Below, one piece after another: positions 1-5,762 of a stretch of 29,888 nt of DNA; the stretch's first letter is position 1; the number at the start of each line of letters is the position of its first letter. Origin of the DNA: a virus. The position numbers and the translations under genes were made by a program. The DNA lies in the IMG/VR virus record IMGVR_UViG_3300037156_000047, positions 1-29,888 of that record; one strand, 5' to 3'. The notes under the pieces were generated by a model. It searched no databases, had not been told where the DNA came from, and was given only the letters and a program-made list of their open reading frames with translations.

Positions 1-836
1 TTTTTCGCCGCTGCAAGGCTGGCGAGACTCCTGGCTTCCCGCGCTTTCGCGGGCGCTTCCGCTACGATTCGTTCACCTTCACGCAGGGCGGCTTCAAGTT
101 GACCGATGACGACAAGTTGGATATGTCGAAGATCGGTCGGGTCAAGATCGTCCTGCACCGACCGGTCGAAGGCACGGTCAAAACCCTCACGGTCAAGCGC
201 ACATCCACCGGCAAGTGGTTCGCCAGCTTCGCGTGCGAAACGGAGGCCGCGCCGCTTCCTGCCAATCCCAAGGCCATCGGCGTGGACATGGGTCTGACCA
301 AATTTGCCACCCTTTCGACCGGCGAGGCCATCGAAAATCCCCGCTTCTTCAAACAGGCCGAAAAGGCGCTTGCCAAGGTGCAACGCAGGCTCGACAAGGA
401 AACCAAAGGCACGCTCGAGCGCCGTTTCCGGCGCAAGGCCGTGGCCTTGACCCATGAAAAGACGGCCAACAGGCGTAAGGACTTCGCCCATAAGCTCTCA
501 CACCGACTCGTCAAGGACTTCGGTACCCTCTGTTTCGAGGACTTGAATATCACCAAGATGGTAGACGGATGGCTCGCCAAGGGCATCCATGACGTTGCGT
601 GGAACCAATTGATCCAGTTCACGACCAACAAGGCAGCATGTGCCGGTCGGTCGTTCGCGTTGGTCAACCCCCGCAACACAAGCAAAATGTGCTCCCGGTG
701 TGGGGTACTGGTCGATAAAGACCTGTCCGTTCGGGTGCATAAGTGCCCTTCTTGTGGGTTGAAAATGGACCGCGACCACAATGCCGCTCTAAATATCCTG
801 AGACTCGGGCTAGAGTCTCTTGCTCTGGGAGCATAG
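1..836 (+). CDS. tnpB: TnpB RNA-guided nuclease, C-terminal part (continues from the right edge)
   Basis: This is the distal three quarters of a TnpB/OrfB protein of the IS200/IS605 (IS1341-like) group. It is open from base 3, and bases 1-2 complete the codon begun by base 29888. The RuvC-like nuclease is visible: GVDMG with its Asp at 285-287, the LCFEDLNI segment with the Glu, and a final Asp in KMDRDHNAA. Between the last two lies a zinc ribbon, CSRCG and CPSCG, so the catalytic and zinc residues appear intact. Joined to 29621-29888 the protein is 367 aa, normal for TnpB. No tnpA transposase accompanies it. GC is lower (about 52% around 541-600) than in the phage genes, and the strand is opposite to all of them, both signs of an inserted passenger. 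TnpB proteins cut DNA using an omegaRNA made from the element's own right end. Confidence 0.93.
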   Translation, partial: FRRCKAGETPGFPRFRGRFRYDSFTFTQGGFKLTDDDKLDMSKIGRVKIVLHRPVEGTVKTLTVKRTSTGKWFASFACETEAAPLPANPKAIGVDMGLTKFATLSTGEAIENPRFFKQAEKALAKVQRRLDKETKGTLERRFRRKAVALTHEKTANRRKDFAHKLSHRLVKDFGTLCFEDLNITKMVDGWLAKGIHDVAWNQLIQFTTNKAACAGRSFALVNPRNTSKMCSRCGVLVDKDLSVRVHKCPSCGLKMDRDHNAALNILRLGLESLALGA

Positions 837-870
837 AAGCCCCCGGCTTGAGCCGTGGGGAGTAGTCACG
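798..870 (+). ncRNA. Candidate omegaRNA 3' portion overlapping the tnpB end
   Basis: In TnpB elements the guide RNA scaffold comes from the 3' end of tnpB and the right end of the element. Here a 7-bp perfect hairpin (800-806 with 813-819, 6-nt loop) lies inside the last tnpB codons. A second, stronger hairpin (840-860) follows right after the stop codon. This matches the usual omegaRNA arrangement. The exact 5' end, and the point where scaffold gives way to guide, cannot be fixed without a homologous element. The guide would be copied from phage sequence just beyond about position 870-880. Confidence 0.45.
840..860 (+). repeat. Right-end hairpin of the tnpB element
   Basis: CCCC (840-843) pairs with GGGG (857-860), C844 with G855, and GGC with GCC, around a TTGA loop, with a single bulged T at 856. 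The left-end hairpin at 29527-29547 has the same architecture, including the bulged T, but its inner stem is GCC/GGC. Subterminal hairpins of this kind are the recognition structures of IS200/IS605-type ends. The outer element boundary is uncertain and probably lies at about 865-884. Confidence 0.7.
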
Positions 871-884
871 ACCCGCCCATCAAT

Positions 885-916
885 AAGCGCCCTCAGCCAA
901 CCGGCCAAGGGCGCTT
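885..916 (-). terminator. Strong hairpin ending the late operon
   Basis: Nine perfect base pairs (885-893 with 908-916) enclose a 14-nt loop that itself contains a GCC/GGC mini-stem (896-898 with 903-905). It lies about 57 nt beyond the last phage stop codon, at the end of a roughly 28-kb co-directional gene run. The minus-strand side is followed by TTATTG rather than a clean T tract, so termination may be imperfect. The stem would also work for tnpB transcription from the other side. The rest of the gap 876-972 shows nothing else recognisable. Confidence 0.55.
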
Positions 917-972
917 GTAACGTAATTGCGAGATACAGCCACCCACCGGGCGCCATATTACACGGAGGGAGA

Positions 973-1416
973 CTATGCCGCCGCGCCAGACTCCGGCGTG
1001 GTCCCAGGATCGCCAGTCGGCGCCGCCACCACGCCCGCAGCCACGGCGGCGAAGTGCAGACCGATCTCCGTGTCCACAGCCAGGTCCACCAGCCCCACGA
1101 CGGCCGAGCTAACCCAATCAGAGGCGCCCAACCGCGCCAGTTCTGCGGCAATGCGGGGATTCAGGAAGGCGTTAACGGCGGCTTTTTTCTCGTCCACCGT
1201 CGAGCCCGGCAGGCGGGCAACGGTGAAAGTCAGGACGGCGTCGACGTCGGCGAGCAGCTCGCCAACGGTCTGAGGAATCTGGGGCATGGTGTTTCCTTTC
1301 GTGAAAAGACGTACCAGGGGGTCGAAAAACGCGGGAGGCTCCCGCAGGAGCGCCAGGACGTGAGTGAGGGTCAGCGCCGGGCCTGCTAGCCACGGCGCCC
1401 AGTCGGGGATATTCAT
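973..1416 (-). CDS. Unknown 147-aa protein, last gene of the operon
   Basis: Not recognised. The ATG at 1416 overlaps the stop of the previous gene (ATGA), the usual sign of translational coupling. The first 43 residues are Trp/Leu/Phe-rich and amphipathic (NIPDWAPWLAG, then LLREPPAFFDP). The remainder is an alanine-rich, probably helical domain with an acidic middle. A second in-frame ATG at 1287 has its own good ribosome-binding site (GAAAGGAAACACC before ATG), giving a 104-aa product beginning MPQIPQTVGELL. Whether one or both forms are made is unclear; the short form may be the main one. Its place after the endolysin suggests a lysis accessory or a terminal accessory role, but nothing in the sequence proves that. 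Confidence 0.65.
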   Translation of the reverse strand: MNIPDWAPWLAGPALTLTHVLALLREPPAFFDPLVRLFTKGNTMPQIPQTVGELLADVDAVLTFTVARLPGSTVDEKKAAVNAFLNPRIAAELARLGASDWVSSAVVGLVDLAVDTEIGLHFAAVAAGVVAAPTGDPGTTPESGAAA

Positions 1417-1559
1417 AACTTGGGCACCTGAAAGCCAAGGGGTGGCGTGGGTGGCGCGGTGGGCTCGGGCATCTGGAACACGACGGCGTGTTGGAAAGTT
1501 TCGATAGGCCAAGCCACCAGCGGCGCGGGCTTGCGGCGGCGGTCGTCCATGCCCTTCAT
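1413..1559 (-). CDS. Unknown 48-aa proline-rich protein
   Basis: A small ORF fully coupled to both neighbours. Its ATG overlaps the stop of the M15 peptidase gene (TAATG), and its TGA overlaps the next ATG (ATGA). The N-terminus is basic (KGMDDRRRKP) and the C-terminal half is proline-rich (PEPTAPPTPP). There is no membrane segment and no lipobox. Perfect double overlap in a compact operon supports it as a real gene, but no function can be assigned. Confidence 0.55.
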   Translation of the reverse strand: MKGMDDRRRKPAPLVAWPIETFQHAVVFQMPEPTAPPTPPLGFQVPKL

Positions 1560-1993
1560 TAGGTCTCCGACCAGTGCGCCGGCCGGGTCGCCGGGTTGGT
1601 ATCCCAGTCGGCGTGAACGAAAAACCCGTGCCCGTTGTAATAGCGCCCCGTGCCGCCCGCCACGTAGGCCGGAACGCCGAGCGCCTTGGCGCCGAGGAAG
1701 TCCACGCCGGCCGCCGTCTGCTCGTTGGCGCCCCGGTCGATGGCCTTGCCTTGTATGTGCTGGCTATGTGGCACGCCGCCGACCTTGGCGTTTTGAGTGG
1801 CGCAGCGGTAGGCGTCATCCACGATAAACGGCATGCCGCTAAACGAGCGCCACTGCTCCGCGTAGCCGGCAGTGATGACGAGGTTAGCCGCGACGTCTGG
1901 CGGGGTTGGGCAGCCGCAGTGGCAATCCATTTCGGCCTTGGAGAAATTGGGCGAATAGTGGGTGGCGTTGGGGTAGCCGGGATACTTTGTCAA
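1559..1993 (-). CDS. Endolysin: M15-family D,D-/L,D-peptidase
   Basis: A 144-aa peptidoglycan peptidase of the M15 type (M15_3-like). It would cut the stem or cross-link peptides of the cell wall at lysis. The family entry motif is present near residues 16-28 (NFSKAEMDCHCGC). The zinc-binding set is complete: His79 and Asp86 in SQHIQGKAID and His127 in FFVHAD. The start is TTG at 1993, preceded by a strong GGAGGTGA site that also contains the stop of the upstream micro-ORF. There is no signal peptide or wall-binding domain, so release would depend on a holin, and the micro membrane proteins just upstream are candidates. The next gene starts on its stop codon. Confidence 0.88.
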   Translation of the reverse strand: MTKYPGYPNATHYSPNFSKAEMDCHCGCPTPPDVAANLVITAGYAEQWRSFSGMPFIVDDAYRCATQNAKVGGVPHSQHIQGKAIDRGANEQTAAGVDFLGAKALGVPAYVAGGTGRYYNGHGFFVHADWDTNPATRPAHWSET

Positions 1994-1997
1994 GGTG

Positions 1998-2066
1998 TCA
2001 CCTCCAGAGGATAAACGTCGCGATGGCGCCGATGATCGCTAGGGCGGTCAGGCAGAACGCGGTCAC
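1998..2066 (-). CDS. 22-aa hydrophobic micro membrane protein
   Basis: A 22-codon ORF from GTG (2066), which overlaps the previous stop as GTGA. Almost the whole peptide is one hydrophobic helix (TALAIIGAIATFIL) ending in Trp-Arg. Its own stop codon lies inside the GGAGGTGA ribosome-binding site of the endolysin gene, so translating it may help set endolysin expression. It could be a minimal holin component or simply a coupling leader. It is too short for family recognition, and the evidence is hydrophobicity plus precise coupling on both sides. Confidence 0.5.
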   Translation of the reverse strand: MTAFCLTALAIIGAIATFILWR

Positions 2067-2152
2067 GGCGCGCGCCTGGGCGGCCAGAGCGCCAGCACCG
2101 CCGCAGCGGCGACAAGTGCCCACCAGAACAGCGGGCCGTCTAGATCCTTCAC
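2063..2152 (-). CDS. 29-aa single-span micro membrane protein, holin candidate
   Basis: A 29-codon ORF from GTG at 2152, overlapping the stop of the upstream gene (GTGA) and itself overlapped by the next GTG in the same way. After an acidic start (KDLDGP) comes one membrane helix (FWWALVAAAAVLALW) and a basic tail (PPRRAP). That places the N-terminus outside and the C-terminus inside by the positive-inside rule. It sits directly between a coiled-coil/membrane protein and the endolysin, where holins or antiholins are usual. The function is inferred from position and topology only. Confidence 0.5.
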   Translation of the reverse strand: MKDLDGPLFWWALVAAAAVLALWPPRRAP

Positions 2153-2529
2153 GGGTGAGGCGGGCGGGTGGTGAGCGCCGCCGTAAGCGCTCCCACCGCA
2201 GCCGCCATGCACATTTTCAGCCCGTCCCATGCCATCGTCCAAGTGTGCTCGGTGCGCATGGCGTCGGTTTCATCGCGGGTGGCGTTGATCTTGGTCAGGT
2301 TGGCCTCGTGCTGGGTTTCGAGGTTGGCGACACGGGTCTTGACGTCATCGATCCGGCGGGTGTGATCCTCTTGGATCTGCTTGATCCCTGGCGGCGCCAG
2401 CAGGTCGAGCGGGTCCTTGGTCATCAGCGCCAGCATTTTGTCCTGCTTGGCACCCTGCGCCCGCATCTCGCGCCAGATGGCACGCATCGCGGCGGTGTGG
2501 TCGTGGGGCTCTGTCTCGCCGCCGGTCAT
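2149..2529 (-). CDS. Coiled-coil protein with C-terminal membrane helix (XhlA/holin-associated type)
   Basis: A 126-aa protein from the ATG at 2529, which overlaps the previous TGA (ATGA). An ATG further upstream in the same frame would run far into the neighbouring gene and is unlikely. Residues about 15-85 are a charged, heptad-like helix (EDHTRRIDDVKTRVANLET). Near the C-terminus is one hydrophobic segment (MCMAAAVGALTAALTT). Short proteins with a coiled coil followed by one terminal membrane span recall XhlA-type lysis proteins. Its position, after a cell-wall-type hydrolase and before micro membrane proteins and an endolysin, supports a lysis role. The match is architectural, not a firm family assignment. 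Confidence 0.6.
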   Translation of the reverse strand: MTGGETEPHDHTAAMRAIWREMRAQGAKQDKMLALMTKDPLDLLAPPGIKQIQEDHTRRIDDVKTRVANLETQHEANLTKINATRDETDAMRTEHTWTMAWDGLKMCMAAAVGALTAALTTRPPHP

Positions 2530-3068
2530 ACGAACGGGTACTCGGTAGTAACCGCGCCGATGTAGTGGTACCCGTTGCCAGCGTAGAGCGCCGACCAATG
2601 CTCACAGATGGTCGCCTCGGTCAGGTCGGCGAGGTCGTGGTGCCCGTTGGTGTCGAGCCCGCCACACTTGCCATCCAGTCCGGTGTACACGCAGATGACG
2701 TGCGACCCGACGATCCTGGAGTCGATCAACGTCAGGAGGTGGGCGCTGTAGCCCGCCACCTGACGCACGGCGGTGAGGTACCAGCCCGCCACGTCGTCGC
2801 AGTCGATATAGAGCCGGTTGACGGTGCCGTTTATCAGCGCCGCCTGGAGCCGGTTGGGGTTGGTGTAGAAATCGACCACGCCGCGCAGTGGATCGCCCGT
2901 GTAGGGGTTGCCGTACTGGGTTTTGTACACGTCCACGGCGCCCAGCGGAGCGAGGGCGGGGACCGGCGAGCGGGTGGCGCCCCATATCAAATGGTCGTTG
3001 GCTTTCGACCACGACGCTTTATAATTTAGATAGCCCTCGGCGATGGCGCGTTGTTGGGGAGTGAGCAT
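2526..3068 (-). CDS. Transglutaminase-like cysteine peptidase-fold protein
   Basis: A 180-aa protein with a plausible papain/transglutaminase-type Cys-His-Asp triad. Cys90 lies in LYIDCDDVAGW, His123 in GSHVICVY and Asp139 in GGLDTNGHHDL. The DCDDxA pattern followed by a His-beta strand and a later Asp is the transglutaminase-like core signature. The N-terminal 60 residues are a helical region. The ribosome-binding site is CGGAGGCC before ATG. As the first gene of the lysis block it could cleave peptide or isopeptide bonds in the wall, either as a second lysin or as a tail-borne penetration enzyme. Phage use of this fold is known but not common. The substrate cannot be inferred from sequence. 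Confidence 0.6.
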   Translation of the reverse strand: MLTPQQRAIAEGYLNYKASWSKANDHLIWGATRSPVPALAPLGAVDVYKTQYGNPYTGDPLRGVVDFYTNPNRLQAALINGTVNRLYIDCDDVAGWYLTAVRQVAGYSAHLLTLIDSRIVGSHVICVYTGLDGKCGGLDTNGHHDLADLTEATICEHWSALYAGNGYHYIGAVTTEYPFV

Positions 3069-3096
3069 GTGTGGCCTCCGCTGGTGGGTGGTGGGG

Positions 3097-3357
3097 TTAG
3101 GTGGCGTCGGGTGCCAGCCATCCGGCCGCGGGCGGTGCGGGATCGGGGGTGACTGGTGCCTGAGTGGGCTCGGGCTCGGGCGGGGTGACCTCCACGGACG
3201 CCGCCATCAGCGCCCGGTCGGCGGCGGTCAGGTCAGCGACGGGGACTTGCACCTCCACGATCGATGCGTGAGCCCAGCGCCCGCCCTCCTTGATGCCGGT
3301 CCAGAAATGGGCCACGCCATCGGTGACGTGGGAAAATTCGCGTGCTTCGGTATGCAT
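3097..3357 (-). CDS. Unknown 86-aa tail accessory protein
   Basis: Not recognised. The start is taken at the ATG at 3357, because TAGGAGCACCCCC directly precedes it and contains the previous gene's stop. Upstream in-frame Met codons lie inside that gene. Residues 1-55 look folded (FSHVTDGVAHFWTG, KEGGRWAHASIVEVQV). The C-terminal 30 residues are a Pro/Glu/Ala-rich tail (PPEPEPTQAP). It lies in a run of small proteins between the hub/adhesin and lysis genes, a usual place for tail-tip or host-range accessories. Confidence 0.6.
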   Translation of the reverse strand: MHTEAREFSHVTDGVAHFWTGIKEGGRWAHASIVEVQVPVADLTAADRALMAASVEVTPPEPEPTQAPVTPDPAPPAAGWLAPDAT

Positions 3358-3367
3358 GGGGGTGCTC

Positions 3368-3928
3368 CTATGAGGCGGGGGCGGGGTCGGGTTGCGGGGC
3401 GGGGTCTGGCTGTGGGGCCGGGTCTGCCGCCGGGCGGGGCGTGAAGTCGCCAACGTGTGGCAGGGTGTGCTCGTACTCACGCCGGAGCAACTCGTCCGCC
3501 AGGCGGTGGCCTACGTCGACGGTGATCGCCGTCCCGAACACGAGACCGATCCCGCGGGCGAGGTCGTCCACCGTGAGCCCGATCGCCACGGCGCGGGCCT
3601 GGAGTTCGCCCAGGTCCACCGGCGGTAGCGGTGGTGGCGCCGGTGGTGCGGGCGGGAGCGGCCATACGAGCACACCTTGCCAGGTGGCGAGGGTAGCGCC
3701 CGCTGCGTCGGTGGCGGTGACGGTGAGGTCATCCACCGTGATGACATTCTCGCCCGACTCCGGGTGGGCGTTGCGAAGGGCGATGCACGCTAGGCTGTCA
3801 GCGGTGCTGACGAGGCTGACAATGCGGATGTCGGGGCCGTACTGCGCCACCCAGCCGAAGGCGATGTCATCGCCCGGCGGGTTCTGGCTGACCTGGGTAT
3901 CTTGGCCGGGGATCTCGATGAAGAACAT
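3368..3928 (-). CDS. Unknown 186-aa accessory protein with Pro-rich linker and C-terminal repeats
   Basis: Not recognised. The ATG at 3928 is used because GAGAGGA precedes it. A larger frame to 4207 would overlap the previous gene by about 260 nt. Three parts are visible. The first is a beta-rich N-terminal domain to about residue 78 (FFIEIPGQDTQV, ENVITVDDLTVTATD). Next is a proline linker (PPAPPAPPPLPP), then a helical segment (LQARAVAIGLTVDDLARG). The tail is made of repeated D-P-A-P-Q-P units. Linkers and low-complexity tails like these are common in virion-attached modules. Its position suggests a tail-tip accessory. Confidence 0.6.
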   Translation of the reverse strand: MFFIEIPGQDTQVSQNPPGDDIAFGWVAQYGPDIRIVSLVSTADSLACIALRNAHPESGENVITVDDLTVTATDAAGATLATWQGVLVWPLPPAPPAPPPLPPVDLGELQARAVAIGLTVDDLARGIGLVFGTAITVDVGHRLADELLRREYEHTLPHVGDFTPRPAADPAPQPDPAPQPDPAPAS

Positions 3929-3948
3929 GGGGCGGTCCTCTCTTGGGG

Positions 3949-4434
3949 TTAGGTGGGGATCAGGGTGCCCCAGAACATGAAGTGCGTGCCGGCGCCCGTA
4001 ACCTGCACGGTAAGCCCGGCAGCGATGGGCCAGAAGAGAAAGGGCGCATGCTCCGCTACGACTATGCCGGCTGTTGCGGAAGCGGCGAAAAAGTACCCTA
4101 CAAAAGTGGGCGTGGTAGTTACCACGGAGTTGGTTATCAACCCACCAAACGCTGCCGCTCCCCCAGCGGGCGCATTTGGCGCATACGTGCGATAGCGATC
4201 TACACATGTGGTCGCAAACCCAGCGCTAGGCGTGGCTGAATATACCGTCACACCGCCGATAACGATCGTGCTCGCGACGTTAGCTCCTAGCGTGGTCCAC
4301 CCGTGAATAAGCAACGTCATCCCCGCCGGAACGGTGTAAGCCGCCGCCGTAAGGTCCTGGAACACGGCCCCGCCGCTCGCGAGCCCCACCGCCTCGTCGC
4401 ACATCTGGCCTGGATTAATTAGAGGAAAAAACAT
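3949..4434 (-). CDS. Unknown 161-aa beta-rich protein
   Basis: Not recognised. The ATG at 4434 follows GAGGAGTTAGGCC, which contains the previous stop. The sequence is rich in Gly, Thr, Ala and beta-branched residues (TVPAGMTLLIHGW, STIVIGGVTVYS), like small jelly-roll phage surface proteins. Local GC is lower (about 48% at 4081-4140) than in the core tail genes, in line with exchangeable host-range genes. Probably a tail-tip or decoration protein, by position only. Confidence 0.6.
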   Translation of the reverse strand: MFFPLINPGQMCDEAVGLASGGAVFQDLTAAAYTVPAGMTLLIHGWTTLGANVASTIVIGGVTVYSATPSAGFATTCVDRYRTYAPNAPAGGAAAFGGLITNSVVTTTPTFVGYFFAASATAGIVVAEHAPFLFWPIAAGLTVQVTGAGTHFMFWGTLIPT

Positions 4435-4437
4435 GGC

Positions 4438-4776
4438 CTAACTCCTCGTCCAGACGGACGGATAGCGCCCGACGTAGGTAGGCGTGTAGGTGTGAACCAG
4501 CGTTATTAGCGGGTTGTAATATTGAATGGTGGTTATTTTGTTCTGCGTTGCCGCCCAGGTGATCACCCATTTGAAGGTCGGCCCGGCTATCTGAGTGAGC
4601 TTCCGCCCGCTGTAGGTCGGCGTGAGCGTGCCGGGGTCGAGCGGGTACACGGCATCAAAACTGGCGTTGATCAGTGGGAACGCCGCGGCGAGGTCCGTCA
4701 CGATCGAGTTGTGATCGATAATACGCAGCGTGTCATTGACCGCCACCGCGACGGATGTTTGTACGATGTCTGCCAT
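4438..4776 (-). CDS. Unknown 112-aa tail-region protein
   Basis: Not recognised. AAGGGGGCGAT precedes the ATG at 4776. The N-terminus (ADIVQTSVAVAVNDTLRI) resembles the short beta-strand starts seen in its neighbours. The C-terminal half is aromatic-rich (IQYYNPLITLVHTYTPTY). Base composition drops to about 45% GC at 4501-4560. The 41-nt gap upstream holds a palindromic G+C tract (4788-4801). It belongs to the small accessory cluster after the hub gene. Confidence 0.58.
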   Translation of the reverse strand: MADIVQTSVAVAVNDTLRIIDHNSIVTDLAAAFPLINASFDAVYPLDPGTLTPTYSGRKLTQIAGPTFKWVITWAATQNKITTIQYYNPLITLVHTYTPTYVGRYPSVWTRS

Positions 4777-4817
4777 ATCGCCCCCTTGGCCGGCCGGCCG
4801 GTGAATCTACGCTGACC

Positions 4818-5414
4818 CTACGCCAGATTCAGCGTGTACTGCCCCGACGCCGTATTTAACGAAGTCTTGGCGAACAGTTGCAAAAACCGGGCGATCACCT
4901 TGCCCGAGCCAGCCCCAGCCCCGGCCGACGCCGCACAGATGCCCCACTCTTGCAGGGTGGCGTTAGCTACCCCCGTCCCGAAAAACCAGTATCCAAGCCC
5001 CTGCGAGTAGATAGGCGAGCCCTGGATTACTGACGACGGTACCGCCCGGTGAATCTCGACGTTCAACTGTGACAGCGTCGGGTCGGTGGCGGTGGAGTTG
5101 GTCCCGGTGGCGATGTAGGTCACCGCCAGCGAGTCGAAGGCCAGGGCGGCGAATTGGTTGATGATGCTCGCTTTGAAACAGTTCATGATCGTGTTACGGC
5201 CCTCGACCGACTCGATGGCGTGGTTCACGCCGAGCGGGCAGACGCCATGGCGGTGTTCCATCTCCATGCACGGGGCAATCTCCGCCAGGATGATCGCGCG
5301 CTCGTGCGCCGGGAAGTGGTCGGCGACGGCGATCGCCTTGCTGTAGTCGGCCTTGTGGAGGGCGTATTCGCCCCACATGGCGAAGGTGTCGCGGGCGGTG
5401 ATGATGGCGGCCAT
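4818..5414 (-). CDS. Unknown 198-aa protein of the tail-tip cluster
   Basis: Not recognised. The ATG at 5414 lies 3 nt after the previous stop codon (TAAGCCATG). There is no clear ribosome-binding site, so translation probably depends on ribosomes finishing the upstream gene. The first 85 residues are helical and Cys/His-containing (CMEMEHRHGVCPLGVNH), a possible but unproven metal site. The rest is beta-rich with Gly/Ser (ATGTNSTATDP, GYWFFGTGVANATL). It could be a virion protein or a chaperone for one. Confidence 0.58.
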   Translation of the reverse strand: MAAIITARDTFAMWGEYALHKADYSKAIAVADHFPAHERAIILAEIAPCMEMEHRHGVCPLGVNHAIESVEGRNTIMNCFKASIINQFAALAFDSLAVTYIATGTNSTATDPTLSQLNVEIHRAVPSSVIQGSPIYSQGLGYWFFGTGVANATLQEWGICAASAGAGAGSGKVIARFLQLFAKTSLNTASGQYTLNLA

Positions 5415-5417
5415 GGC

Positions 5418-5729
5418 TTAGGTCACCGTGGTGCTAGTGTTGTCGCACCGCTTCCACACCGCTCCATTGCTCACGGCAATACAAGGGCCATTGCCGCCCG
5501 CGTTGCTGGCGAAGCAGATAGCGCCCGCGCCAGCCGTGGCGGCACTTGGGAGCGTGGCAACGGTGTACGACGCCAGTTCGATCGGCGCCGTGGCCTGGGT
5601 GGCGAAGAATAGGGTAAAGAGTTGCAGCACCGTCTGGTTGAAGTTGGCGCCGCCCTGCACGATGGGGAATACGTCGGTGGTCGCGGGGGTGACGACGGCG
5701 GTCATTGCGGAGATTGCGGTATCTGCCAT
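5418..5729 (-). CDS. Short tail-fibre-like protein, 103 aa
   Basis: The N-terminus ADTAISAMTAVVTPATTDVFPIVQ is represented here by the motif TPATTDVFPIVQGG. It matches the start seen on many phage fibre and tail-tip proteins, where it attaches a fibre to the particle. The second half (TLPSAATAGAGAICFASN) is a short Gly/Ala beta motif also frequent in phage minor structural proteins. No receptor-binding domain follows, so this is either a minimal fibre or an adaptor for the next genes. CGGAGGATCACGCCC precedes the ATG at 5729. Confidence 0.65.
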   Translation of the reverse strand: MADTAISAMTAVVTPATTDVFPIVQGGANFNQTVLQLFTLFFATQATAPIELASYTVATLPSAATAGAGAICFASNAGGNGPCIAVSNGAVWKRCDNTSTTVT

Positions 5730-5762
5730 GGGCGTGATCCTCCGGTAGGTGGTGGGGCTGGG

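Noticed and set aside
5322-5335. GCGATCGC-type palindromes as a sign of a cyanobacterial host
   Set aside because: I saw only a few full copies (for example near 5325 and 22640), too few to separate from chance in GC-rich DNA, so no host was inferred.
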